A stretch of 64,000 nucleotides of DNA from contig DATNBU010000028.1 in the NCBI GenBank assembly GCA_035571835.1, positions 1 through 64,000 of the forward strand, given 5' to 3'. The position numbers and the translations under genes were made by a program. This DNA is from Candidatus Limnocylindrales bacterium (GTDB taxonomy: Bacteria > Desulfobacterota > Binatia > UBA1149 > CAITLU01). Under the pieces are notes generated by a model. It did not search any database. It was not told where the DNA came from and saw nothing but the letters and a program-made list of their open reading frames with translations. How positions within the stretch are numbered: the first letter of the stretch is position 1; the number at the start of each line of letters is the position of its first letter. Below, piece by piece: positions 1-8,793 of this stretch.

Positions 1-3000
1 CGCAAGAGAACGGTGATCGATGAGGCGGAAGCTCGTCGACAACTCCTTCTCGACGCGGCCGGGATCGAAGCGTCCATCGTAAGCGGCGATGGAGCGTGCG
101 ACCTGCGCCGCACTTGCGCGCGCAGGACCTTCGGGCTGCTGTCCGGCATAGCGCTCATAGAGTCGCACGAGCGCTTCGCCGAGCTTGTCTTCTGCGAAGA
201 TCTCTACCCTACGCGCCCGGCCCATATTGTCGGCCTCGACGACCTGGACGTAAGCCACGTCGGTAGCGCCGATGGATGCGGTGTCGACACTCGAACCCGT
301 GGTCGTAATGCAAAGTCGACAGACAGCCAGCGACTCCCCGAGCGGCGTCAGCGACTCGTACGACCACTTGGAGTCCACGGATTCCGCAATCATCAGCCGA
401 ATCCGTTCGTGCATGCTGGCGTAGCCGTAACTGCGACCGTGCGGGTGGTCGATGATCTCGACATCCTGTCGGAAGACCGTCTCGATGGCCTGTACGTCAC
501 GGGAAGCAATCACGGTCGCGAGCCGGTGCCGGTTCTGAATGGCGAAATTGCGTGGCAGCCGGCGGCCGTCCGTGATTGCACTGCGCATCTTCGTCGGCGG
601 CTGGAGAGCGCCCGAGATTGCAGGCGCGGGCGTGGCCGAGACCACCGCCGACTGCGCGCGCTCCGAAAGCAGCGTCGCACCCTTGGCATCCCAGAGCTCC
701 CGCGCACGCCGCTCCTCCGCGTCTGCTTCGCTGCGGCGACCGGCGGCACGCAGCGCTGCCGCAAGCGCAAGGCGTGCATCGGCGTGGTCGAGCAGCGCGT
801 CGGTTGCCGCCGCCAGCTCGACCGCCGTGCCTGCGAGCTCGACCGCCGCGCCATGCTCGCCGCGACGCGCGAGCGCCTCGGCGCGCACGCCGCGCCATGC
901 GATCGCAGCCTTGAGATCGTCGCCTGCCAGCAGCTCGCTTTCGTACGAGAGCGCTTCGGCCTCGGCATCGCGTCCTTGCGCGAGCAGTGCGCGCGCGAGC
1001 AGCGCCGATGCCTGTGCAGCGCCGATGCCGAGTCCGAGCTCGCGCAAACCTTCGTAGGCACCGCGCAGGTTTCTCTCCGCGGCCGACGCATCACCTTCGA
1101 GAAGCTCGACGAGCCCGGCGGACACGTCGGTCTCGAGCACACGCTGCGTGATGCCGAGCTCTTCGACCATCTTGTGAGCGGACGCGATCATCCGGCGCGC
1201 TGCTTCGGTGCGGCCGCGCAGGGCCTCGAGCACGCCCTGGCACGACAACGCAACCGCTTCTACGGCCGGCGCACCCTGCGTGATGCGCAGAACGCGCACG
1301 ACGTCGAGACAGCGGCCGCTCGCGCGCGTGACGGGACTCGGTCCCCACAGCGCCGCGACCGGTGCGATCGCAAGCACGGTATTCGCGCGTCGCCGGTCTC
1401 CGGCACCGCGGGCTGCGGCCAGCGCGCGATCGAGCGCAGCCTCGCAGCTTCCGACTTCGCCGAGCCGCGCGAGCGCGAGCGCGTGCACGAAATGCGCTTT
1501 GGCCTCGCCGGCCGAGTCGCCGAGCGCAGCCAGCTGTTGTGCAGCGGCGGAAACGGAGCGCGCCGCATCCTGTAGCCCTTGCGGCGAGGTCAGCACCGTC
1601 AGCTGCCCGGCAAAGCAGACATGCCAGGCCGAAAGCCGCCTGGTCACGTTCGTTTCGTCGGCTGTCGTCGTCAGGCCCGAGGCCGCTGGTCTGGTAAATC
1701 GGCTGAGCTCTTCGATGGCAGTCTTTGCCTGGCCGACGTCTCCGGCGCTGAGCAGAGACTCGCACCAGTCGAGCGCAAGCTCAGCGCGCGCCGTGTCGCA
1801 CGCGTCGAGACACGCAATGGCTCTTCCGAGCAGACTCGCAGCCAGCGGCACGTCGTCGCCGCCGAGCGCGCGCCGTCCGGCGGCCGCGAGCCGACTCGCC
1901 GCGCGCTCGCCGAGCACCGTGGTTTTCTGATCGCGCTGGCCGAGCTCGCACAGAAGCCGGTGCGCCTGTTCGAGATGACGCCCGACGGTTTCATCGTGCT
2001 CGGGCGTGTCGGCGACCTTCGCTTCGATCCACTCGGCAAGCTCGGCGTGCAGCTCCGCGCGTTTGCCCTTGAGCAGCCGCCGATAGGCCGCATCGCGGAT
2101 CAGCACGTGATGGAAGCGCAGCACCGGCTCGCCGAGGAACCAGCCGGTGTCGGGCTCGATCAGCTCGGTGCGGCGCAGCGCCTCCAGCCGCGCGTCGAGG
2201 TCGCTGCCGGTCGATCCCAGAAGCGCGCAGACCGCGCTTCGCGAGAAGTGCCTGCCGACGACGGAAGCGTGCTCGAGCACCGTGCGCTCTTCCGGACGCA
2301 GCCGTTCGATACGCGCCGCGAGCAGTGCGTGAATCGTCGGCGGCATCTCGAGCGCGGCGAGGTTGGCGCCGACGACCCAGCGGTCGCCCTGGCGCTCGAT
2401 CGCACCTTCGTCCACGAGCATGCGCACGAGCTCGCCGACGAACAGCGGATTGCCTTCGGTCGTGGAAAGCACCTTGGCAACCACGGTCGCCGGAAGGTCG
2501 CTCGCGCCGATCACGCTCGCCGCAAGCCGCATCGCCGCACCCGCATCGAGACCGCCAAGCGTGATGACGTCGGAGACGAGGCCGCCGCGTGTGACCAGCG
2601 ACGAGCGCAGGTCACGCAGCTCGGGCCGTGCGCCGACGAGCACCAGCAACGGCACGCCGCTTCCCCACTGCACGAGATGCTCGACCAGATCGAGAAGCAG
2701 CGGCTCGGCCCAGTGCAGGTCGTCGATCACGAGCACGACCGGCCTGCTGCTCGCAAGCCCGGTCAGGAAACGACGAATGACGAAAAACGTCTCCTCCGGC
2801 GACGCCGGAGAACCGGCGAGGAGCGCTGCGATGCCCGAGGCTATTCGCGACCGCTCGGCATCGCTCGCCGGGATCGCCGCCTCGACCGCGCTGCGCAGTG
2901 CAACGCCGTCGTCCATCGATTCGTTCGACTCGACCATGCGCGCGCCGAGGAGCTCGCGCAGTGCGCCGGCGATTGGAGCGAATGTCTTTCCGCCGGCCGC

Positions 3001-3954
3001 ATCGCACTGAGCGACGACCGTAGTCGCATTGTCGCCGAGCGAGCTCGTGATTTCGGCGATCAGTCGCGACTTTCCAAGACCCGGCGAGCCCAGCAGCACA
3101 GCCAGCCGGGCGGCGGGCTGCGCCACCGCTGCGTCGAAGATCGCGGTGATCCTGCCCATCTCCTTGCTGCGTCCGACGAATGCGGCGGTTGCGACACCGC
3201 TCGGCCGTTCGAGCGAGACCACGCGCCAGGCCTTGACCTGTTCCGCCCGGCCCCGGAGCGTGAAGCTGCCGAGCGGCTCCAGCGTCACATGCGCGGCAAC
3301 CAGGCGGCGCGTCGTCTCGCCGACGACGACGTCTCCTGCCTGCGCTTCCTGCTGGAGGCGGGCCGCAACGTTGACGGGATCGCCGAGCACATCGGTATTG
3401 TCGCCGCTGACGACGACTTCGCCGGTATTGATGGCGACGCGCAGGTCGATGTCGGCGTGCTCGCGCGCGAGCTGCCGGAAGGCCTGCTGCATCTCGATCC
3501 CCGCGTGCACTGCGCGAATCGCATCGTCTTCGGCGACGTGCGGCACGCCGAACGCCGCCATCACGCCGTCGCCGAGAAGCTTGACGAGCGTGCCGCCGTG
3601 CGCATCGATCGCCGCGCGCATCGCGCTGTAGTAACTCTCCATGAATGAGCGCACCGACTCGGGATCGAGGCGCTCGTGCAGCGCGGTCGAACCAGCGAGA
3701 TCCGCGAACAGAATCGTGACGATCTTGCGCGCGTCCGACTGCGGCGTCGGGACCGCTGCATGGCCGGCGCTGATGATCGGCGGAGCCGCCTGCTTGGGCG
3801 GACCGCCGATCGGCGTTCCGCACTCGTTGCAGAAGCGCGAGCCGGGCGGCGGCGTGACGCCGCAGCCAGGGCATGCGATCGCAAGCCTTGCTCCACAGTC
3901 ATTGCAGAAAGCCGATCCTGCCGGAGGCTCGTGGCCGCACTGCGCGCACGTCAT
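1..3954 (-). CDS. Adenylate/guanylate cyclase domain protein with AAA ATPase (3' end outside window)
   Basis: The frame is open from an ATG at 3954 to the left edge (1318 codons seen, no stop), so the C-terminus is missing. Two CxxC...CxxC zinc ribbons come first (CAQCG/CNDCG, CPGCG/CNECG, residues 3-45). A class III nucleotide cyclase domain follows (about 75-240) with FADLAGST and KLLGDGVMAAFG, carrying the expected metal-binding Asp residues. Next is an AAA/NACHT-like ATPase with Walker A GSPGLGKS and Walker B LVIDDLHWAE. The remainder is Ala/Leu/Arg-rich and helical, resembling the TPR-like tails of large AfsR/LuxR-type regulators. The family is expected to be a cytoplasmic sensor that couples cyclase and ATPase activity; ligand and output are unknown. 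A 37-bp direct repeat lies just upstream. The domain calls are firm, the physiological role is not. Confidence 0.9.
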   Translation of the reverse strand, partial: MTCAQCGHEPPAGSAFCNDCGARLAIACPGCGVTPPPGSRFCNECGTPIGGPPKQAAPPIISAGHAAVPTPQSDARKIVTILFADLAGSTALHERLDPESVRSFMESYYSAMRAAIDAHGGTLVKLLGDGVMAAFGVPHVAEDDAIRAVHAGIEMQQAFRQLAREHADIDLRVAINTGEVVVSGDNTDVLGDPVNVAARLQQEAQAGDVVVGETTRRLVAAHVTLEPLGSFTLRGRAEQVKAWRVVSLERPSGVATAAFVGRSKEMGRITAIFDAAVAQPAARLAVLLGSPGLGKSRLIAEITSSLGDNATTVVAQCDAAGGKTFAPIAGALRELLGARMVESNESMDDGVALRSAVEAAIPASDAERSRIASGIAALLAGSPASPEETFFVIRRFLTGLASSRPVVLVIDDLHWAEPLLLDLVEHLVQWGSGVPLLVLVGARPELRDLRSSLVTRGGLVSDVITLGGLDAGAAMRLAASVIGASDLPATVVAKVLSTTEGNPLFVGELVRMLVDEGAIERQGDRWVVGANLAALEMPPTIHALLAARIERLRPEERTVLEHASVVGRHFSRSAVCALLGSTGSDLDARLEALRRTELIEPDTGWFLGEPVLRFHHVLIRDAAYRRLLKGKRAELHAELAEWIEAKVADTPEHDETVGRHLEQAHRLLCELGQRDQKTTVLGERAASRLAAAGRRALGGDDVPLAASLLGRAIACLDACDTARAELALDWCESLLSAGDVGQAKTAIEELSRFTRPAASGLTTTADETNVTRRLSAWHVCFAGQLTVLTSPQGLQDAARSVSAAAQQLAALGDSAGEAKAHFVHALALARLGEVGSCEAALDRALAAARGAGDRRRANTVLAIAPVAALWGPSPVTRASGRCLDVVRVLRITQGAPAVEAVALSCQGVLEALRGRTEAARRMIASAHKMVEELGITQRVLETDVSAGLVELLEGDASAAERNLRGAYEGLRELGLGIGAAQASALLARALLAQGRDAEAEALSYESELLAGDDLKAAIAWRGVRAEALARRGEHGAAVELAGTAVELAAATDALLDHADARLALAAALRAAGRRSEADAEERRARELWDAKGATLLSERAQSAVVSATPAPAISGALQPPTKMRSAITDGRRLPRNFAIQNRHRLATVIASRDVQAIETVFRQDVEIIDHPHGRSYGYASMHERIRLMIAESVDSKWSYESLTPLGESLAVCRLCITTTGSSVDTASIGATDVAYVQVVEADNMGRARRVEIFAEDKLGEALVRLYERYAGQQPEGPARASAAQVARSIAAYDGRFDPGRVEKELSTSFRLIDHRSLA

Positions 3955-4261
3955 GGCGTAGTCCAGATCACATCCATCAGGCGCGCGCGGTGGGCATCCG
4001 CTCAGGCGCAGCCGCCGTCAGCAGGTCGAGTGATGGGATCAGTGCAGGAGAAACCGAAATTCCCATGCGCCTGACTAACAGACCGTCCGAACTGTGGCGA
4101 GTCGTGGCAAAAGACTGGCCGCCGGCTTGGGACCGAGGTCGTGCCATGATCAAACGCGCGACGGCCACACCTGCTGCGATTCATCGACCGCTCTTTTTTC
4201 CGCACATGAAAATGGCGCACTCCCCGGCTGTCGAAACGGGGCTGAATGCCGAGGAGATCGA
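3955..4261. other. Intergenic region without a recognised gene
   Basis: This spacer separates the divergent cyclase gene from the pseudogene at 4262. The only structure I see is one copy of a 37-bp direct repeat at 4065-4101. No convincing coding frame or hairpin terminator is visible. Confidence 0.5.
4065..4101 (+). repeat. 37-bp direct repeat, copy 1
   Basis: It matches 8715-8751 at 32 of 37 positions, with identical ends ATGCGCCTGACTAACAG and CTGTGGCGAG. Both copies have the same orientation and lie 64-111 bp upstream of the start of a minus-strand gene. Read on the plus strand they begin MRLTNR.S.LWR, and two of the differences are synonymous. They could be a remnant of a mobile element, a tiny conserved coding segment or a shared regulatory site. 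Confidence 0.6.
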
Positions 4262-4596
4262 ATGAAAACCTTCGTGACCATGGCATTGACGGCGATGCTC
4301 TGTGCAATGCCCAGAGCTTTGCACTCGGCGCCGGAACATACGCGACGTTGACGGGCGACTCCGTGACAGTCGGTGGAAAGTTGAAAGTGGAATTCCTTTA
4401 CGGATTCACCCCGACCGCGGGCGACAGCTTCACGATCATCCGAAGCACGTCACCGATCGCCGGCAGCTACCGAAGGCTTGTGGAAGGCTCGATGGTCGCG
4501 CGCGTCGGTGATGTCGGGCTGTATCTCGCCTACGGACGTGACGGAACAGGGCAGACACCCGAGCACGTGCTGCTGGCGAGGCAGATCGGGTCCTGA
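4262..4596 (+). pseudogene. Frameshifted secreted-protein remnant
   Basis: An ATG at 4262 preceded by GAGGAG starts a plausible signal peptide (MKTFVTMALTAMLCA), but that frame stops after about 30 codons. The frame one base over continues as AQSFALGAGTYATLTGDSV and runs to a stop at 4594-4596. The second part (VGGKLKVEFLYGFTPTAGDS and after) resembles the last beta-rich segment of passenger-like or PEP-CTERM-type secreted proteins. One indel near 4305 would join the two into about 110 residues. It is either a decayed gene, a large internal deletion that left signal peptide and tail, or a sequencing indel. A strong terminator follows at 4679. Confidence 0.5.
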
Positions 4597-4678
4597 GGTA
4601 CTTCCCCGCGCCGGAGCTCGGCGCTCTGACGTTTCGAATGCACCGCCGCCGCGCGTGCCGATCTGCAGCCCGAAACCG

Positions 4679-4715
4679 AAAACGGCCCGCCTCCGACTGG
4701 AGCGCGGGCCGTTTT
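4679..4715. terminator. Bidirectional intrinsic terminator
   Basis: A perfect 12-bp stem AAAACGGCCCGC / GCGGGCCGTTTT is extended inward by CTCC/GGAG around a GACT loop, with one bulged C. A run of A on one side and T on the other gives a U-tail on either strand. It lies between the remnant at 4262-4596 and the convergent gene that ends at 4808, so it can serve both. Confidence 0.85.
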
Positions 4716-4807
4716 GCCTGCGGCGGGAAGTCCCATGCGTCGCAGGCGGAATTCTTCGCCGGAATGCGGGGACGGCACGATTCGCGCCGTCCCCGGGTAT
4801 CAGACCA

Positions 4808-6541
4808 CTACGGAGCCATGCACTGCAGGCCGCAATGCAGCCCGTTTCCGAGTCCGACGGCCGTATGCAGGACACTCAGCGCATCGCTGGCGCCGACTCT
4901 TCCGTCGTCGTCCACGTCGCACGCGCAATTGCCTTCGTCCTCGCACTCGCCGTTCTCGCACTGTTCGTCGCTGTCGCAGTCGGCATTCGTCGAACAGACG
5001 TCGTTGTCGGCGCACTGGCCGCCACTGCAGGTTTCGCCTGAGTCGCAGTCGGCGTTCGTCGAGCAGGTGCCGTCGTCGACGCAAGCATTGTTCTCGCACA
5101 GCTCGCCGCTGTCGCAGTCGGCATCGCTGGAGCAGAGGTCAATGTCGTCATCCACGCAAGCACCTTCGAAGCACTGCTCTCCGCTGTCGCAGTCCGTGTT
5201 CGTGCTGCAGATGTCGTCGTCATCGACGCACAGCTGGTTGTGGCATTGCTCGTCGCTGTCACAGTCGGCGTTGGTCGTGCAGAGATCGTCGTCGTCGACG
5301 CAGGCGCCGAGATGGCACTTCTCGTCGCTGTCGCAGTCGGCGTTGGTGCTGCAGATGTCGTCGTCGTCGACGCACAGCGCGTTGTGGCACTGCTCGTCGA
5401 TGTGACAGTCGGCATTCGTGCTGCAGACGTCCTCGTTCTCGCACTCGCCGTTCATGCAGATCTCGTCGCAGTCGCAGTCGGCATTGGTGCTGCAGGCGTC
5501 GTCGTCGGAGCATACGCCGTTCAGACACTGATCGCCGGACTCGCAGTCCGCGTTGGTGGTGCACACGACGTCGTTATCGACGCAGGAACCGCCTACGCAC
5601 TGGCCGTCGGAGTCACAGTCGGCGTTCGTGGTGCACGAGAGATCGTCGTCTTCGCAGGTGCCGTTGTGGCATTCCTCGATGCCGTCGCAATCGCTGTTCG
5701 TCGTGCAGACGTCGTCGTCCTCGCACTCGCCCTGGCTGCACTTCTCGTCGAAGTCGCAGTCGGAGTTCGTCGTGCAATGGTCGTTGTCCTCGCACTCGCC
5801 GGCCATGCAGGTCTCGTCGGAGTCGCAGTCGGCGTTGGTCGTGCACTGGTCATTGTCCTCGCACTCGCCGGCCAAGCAGGTCTCGTCGGAATCGCAGTCG
5901 GCGTTGGTCGTGCACTGGTCGTTGTCCTCGCATTCGCCGCCGCTGCAGATCTCGTCGGAGTCGCAGTCCGCGTTCGTCGTGCACTGGTCGTTATCTTCAT
6001 CCTCGCATTCGCCGCCACTGCAGACTTCGTCGAAATCACAATCGGCGTTGGTCGTGCACTGGTCGTCGCTGTCGACGCAGTTACCGCTGCTGCAGACCTC
6101 GTCGGAGTCGCAGTCGGCGTTCGTCGTGCACTGGAGGTTGTTGCCGACGCAGCTGCCGTCGCTGCAGATCTCATCGAAGTCGCAATCGGCGTTCACGTTA
6201 CACGTGTTGTCTCCGCCGTCGTCGTCGTCGCCATCGCCGCCATCGTCATCGTCATCATCGCTGTCGGTGACACCGCTGGTCCCGGTCAGGCTGGCGCGCA
6301 GATTGTCCCCGCCGTCGTCGTCATCGTCGTCTCCGTCGCCACCGCCACCGCCACCCACGCAAATGGCGTTTCCGACGGCAACACGCAGGACACGCAGCGC
6401 ATCCGTGGTATTGGGATTCTTACCGTTGGACTGGGGTTGGCCGCATTGGCCGTGATCGGCATACGCCGACGTGGCAACACCCAGCAGCAGCGCAACCCCG
6501 AAGGTGGCTGCCGCGAATATCAATAATTTTATTCGTTGCAT
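4808..6541 (-). CDS. Secreted protein with 18 Cys/Asp-rich tandem repeats inside a split dockerin-like module
   Basis: This 577-residue protein has an ATG with GAGGAG upstream and a clear signal peptide (cleavage near AYA-DHG). Residues 33-61 are half of a dockerin-like module (CGQP...TTDALRVLRVAVG). Gly/Asp-rich linkers follow, then 18 repeats of about 23 residues of the form CxxNADCDSDExCxxGxC plus an acidic spacer. Residues 539-577 supply the matching second half (CDVDDDGRVGASDALSVL). In other proteins of this window the two halves are contiguous. Four Cys per repeat imply disulfide-knotted beads, and the Asp runs suggest Ca2+ binding. It is probably extracellular. It stands alone and is followed by the strong terminator at 4679-4715. 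I know no functional assignment. Confidence 0.88.
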   Translation of the reverse strand: MQRIKLLIFAAATFGVALLLGVATSAYADHGQCGQPQSNGKNPNTTDALRVLRVAVGNAICVGGGGGGDGDDDDDDGGDNLRASLTGTSGVTDSDDDDDDGGDGDDDDGGDNTCNVNADCDFDEICSDGSCVGNNLQCTTNADCDSDEVCSSGNCVDSDDQCTTNADCDFDEVCSGGECEDEDNDQCTTNADCDSDEICSGGECEDNDQCTTNADCDSDETCLAGECEDNDQCTTNADCDSDETCMAGECEDNDHCTTNSDCDFDEKCSQGECEDDDVCTTNSDCDGIEECHNGTCEDDDLSCTTNADCDSDGQCVGGSCVDNDVVCTTNADCESGDQCLNGVCSDDDACSTNADCDCDEICMNGECENEDVCSTNADCHIDEQCHNALCVDDDDICSTNADCDSDEKCHLGACVDDDDLCTTNADCDSDEQCHNQLCVDDDDICSTNTDCDSGEQCFEGACVDDDIDLCSSDADCDSGELCENNACVDDGTCSTNADCDSGETCSGGQCADNDVCSTNADCDSDEQCENGECEDEGNCACDVDDDGRVGASDALSVLHTAVGLGNGLHCGLQCMAP

Positions 6542-6950
6542 CGTTGGCTCCTCGGGCGAGTGCGCCCTGTCGTTTTCCTGTCTGGAATCCCGACTCTGGA
6601 CGCCGTGGAATCACCTGCAATCCCGTGGTCGGCCAAAGCGAAAAAAACTGTGTCGCAGTCGCCGGATCAGGGGGCAGATCGGGCGATATAGAGCCTCGCC
6701 TGCACGGTTCCGGTAAACGGCACCATTGCGGGAGCGGTTGTCTGTTCTGTGGATGCGAATTCGTGTGACGCAGGTCGCCGTAGGAAGAGGCTCACTTCCT
6801 TATATACAGGAAGATGGCCGGGACCCCGGAGAAACCCTTACACGCGACCAGATCGTACTTGTACGGAGCCACCACGGGGTGAGAACGACCACTCGCCGAT
6901 AGCATCGCCGCACCGGAAGTCATCGGTGGTTGCGTATCCGCGTCGGATTC
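6542..6950. other. Intergenic region, no gene seen
   Basis: These 409 bp hold the upstream region of the Cys-repeat protein and the downstream region of the HAF-repeat protein. I see an AT-rich TATATA patch near 6799 and a short inverted repeat CGTAC/GTACG near 6850. No supported coding frame, RNA or terminator was found. Confidence 0.4.
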
Positions 6951-8651
6951 TTACGGGGTCTTCGCTTTGAATCCCGAAGCCTTGTTCTTTTTCGCGATCG
7001 AGAACTCCGAGCTCCAGCACGTGGCCGTGGTGTCGTTGAAGAGCTGAACGGTCACGCGCGGGTCCTGGTCGAAGAGCTCGGATGGGCTCATCGGGGGCGG
7101 CATCGGCACGGCACCGCCGCGCGCGGAGATCTGGATCTTCGCCTTCCCCGCGTCTCCGGCTTTGAGCTGCATCTTGTAGACTCCGCTCACGAGATCGTTG
7201 TCGTACGCGTACGTAAATCCATCGGGATCGTGATTCTCCCAGATAGGCGTCGGGTTGATCCGCAGAGTCGCAACCAGACGATCGACGCCACCGGTCGAGT
7301 CAGAGATGCAGAGCGTATAGACCGTGGAGTCGGTCGGATCGCCGAGGTCGGCCTGTGCGAACGCTGCACCGGCCCACTTCCACTTGATCGCATCCTTGCT
7401 GTCGGCGAGCTGGTTCTTGATCCCGAGCGACGTCTTTACTCCTGCAAGGCACGTCATCGCAGGACCTGGATACGAACAGTCATTCGCACAGCAGTCGCCA
7501 TCGATCGAGTTTCCGTCGTCGCAGTCTTCGGTGGGATCCTTGATGCGATCGCCGCAGACGGGATCTCGACGGAACGCGTGCGTAACGGACGCCGAGACGT
7601 CGGCGTAGCCGACGGCCGCCCCGCTTTCGTTGATGTCATAGGCTGCTGCCTCCAATCCTCCGAATGTGCCGAGATCCTCGGTAAATCCCGCGCTGTAGAG
7701 AACAGCGCGCTGCTCTCCGATCACCGACTCACCGGCGACCTGGCCCGAGGCGTTCTGCGCATTGGGAAAAATTCGACCGAGGTCGGTCATCACTCCGCCG
7801 CTGTAGAGGAAGCCATGTCCTTCGGGCACGGAATTGTTCGACACGCCGATGATCGTACCGGCATCGTTGATGTTGATCGCGCTGCTGTAGGGTCCACCGA
7901 GGGTGCCGAGGTAAGTGTTCACGCCGCTGCTGGAGACGAACGCCTGGACCTGCGTGCTGCCGGGAAGGTTCGCGTCTCCGACGATCTGACCGGAGCTGTT
8001 GATCGAATGCGCGAACGAGCCGGGTACTCCAAACCCGAGATCCGTCATGACTCCGCCGCTGTAGACAAACGCATGAAACTCGGTGTCACCGGCGATCATC
8101 GAGTAGCCGACGATCTTCCCGTCATCGTTGATCGCCGTCGGGATGCTGATGCTCCCGCCAAGCGTACCGAGATCGGTCAGCACTCCGCCGCTGTAGAGGA
8201 ATGCGTGCGTCTCCAGGTCGCCTGCCATGAGCGACTGCCCGACGACCTGCCCCGAGCTGTTGACTGCGGATGCGTAACTCTCGGTCCCCCCGAGGGTGCC
8301 GATATCGCTCATCACACCGGCGCTGTAGAGAAATGCGTGGACTTCAAGGTCGCCGGTAGTTTCGGCCCAGCCGGCAATCTGTCCGGCGCCGTTGATGACA
8401 AGCCCGGCACTGTCGTGTCCGCCGAACGTGCCCAGGTCGGTCATGATGCCGCCACTGTAGAAGAACGCGTGATCGTTCAGCGTGTCGAGGTCGGCATGAC
8501 CCGTGATCTGTCCCGAATCGTTGATGGCATACGCTTCGCTGCTGGCCCCGCCGAGCGTGCCGAGGTCTGTAAGCGCCGGCGGCGTCGCGGCAGCGGAGGT
8601 CGTCAGAGTGGAAACCGCGAGCAGGATCAGCGGCAGAACGCGACCAGTCAT
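6951..8651 (-). CDS. Secreted HAF-repeat protein with C-terminal 'KWKW' domain
   Basis: The start is the ATG at 8651 because AAAGGAGAG precedes it and a signal peptide follows (MTGRVLPLILLAVSTLTTSA); the product is 566 residues. Eight HAF-type repeats of about 45 residues follow, with LGTLGG, INxxGQIVG and HAFLYSGGVM. The HAF family is extracellular and thought to form a propeller-like fold. A DUF4215-like Cys motif (CGDRIKDPTEDCDDGNS) then leads to a C-terminal domain, residues about 406-566, marked by IKWKW, LGDPTDSTVYTLC and a late CW. That domain recurs in three other proteins of the window. The gene is monocistronic. Its function is unknown; a surface or secreted role is inferred. Confidence 0.88.
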   Translation of the reverse strand: MTGRVLPLILLAVSTLTTSAAATPPALTDLGTLGGASSEAYAINDSGQITGHADLDTLNDHAFFYSGGIMTDLGTFGGHDSAGLVINGAGQIAGWAETTGDLEVHAFLYSAGVMSDIGTLGGTESYASAVNSSGQVVGQSLMAGDLETHAFLYSGGVLTDLGTLGGSISIPTAINDDGKIVGYSMIAGDTEFHAFVYSGGVMTDLGFGVPGSFAHSINSSGQIVGDANLPGSTQVQAFVSSSGVNTYLGTLGGPYSSAININDAGTIIGVSNNSVPEGHGFLYSGGVMTDLGRIFPNAQNASGQVAGESVIGEQRAVLYSAGFTEDLGTFGGLEAAAYDINESGAAVGYADVSASVTHAFRRDPVCGDRIKDPTEDCDDGNSIDGDCCANDCSYPGPAMTCLAGVKTSLGIKNQLADSKDAIKWKWAGAAFAQADLGDPTDSTVYTLCISDSTGGVDRLVATLRINPTPIWENHDPDGFTYAYDNDLVSGVYKMQLKAGDAGKAKIQISARGGAVPMPPPMSPSELFDQDPRVTVQLFNDTTATCWSSEFSIAKKNKASGFKAKTP

Positions 8652-8714
8652 CGGAACTCTCCTTTGGTTCGGACATGAGTAGACCGGACGTCGGCAGTCG
8701 GCGGCGCAGGATCG

Positions 8715-8751
8715 ATGCGCCTGACTAACAGGCGGTCTGCGCTGTGGCGAG
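8715..8751 (+). repeat. 37-bp direct repeat, copy 2
   Basis: Second copy of the element at 4065-4101 (32 of 37 identical). It lies 64 bp upstream of the HAF-repeat gene's start codon, in opposite orientation to that gene, and just downstream of the pyruvate kinase stop codon. Confidence 0.6.
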
Positions 8752-8793
8752 CAGCTCTGACCTGGTTGCACGGCGTGCTGGCCCAGGCCCACG

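Noticed and set aside
13..3648. Plus-strand frames of 520 and 689 codons
   Set aside because: They mirror the codon phase of the cyclase/ATPase gene on the minus strand and show no domains.
4900..6200. CRISPR-like periodicity
   Set aside because: The period of about 69 bp is that of protein repeats; there are no identical direct repeats with unique spacers and no cas genes.
4714..6526. Long plus-strand frames, one Arg-rich (518 aa) and one Val/Ala-rich (428 aa), opposite the Cys-repeat gene
   Set aside because: They are antisense overprints of the Asp/Cys repeats. The minus frame has a signal peptide, a ribosome-binding site and conserved modules; these have none.
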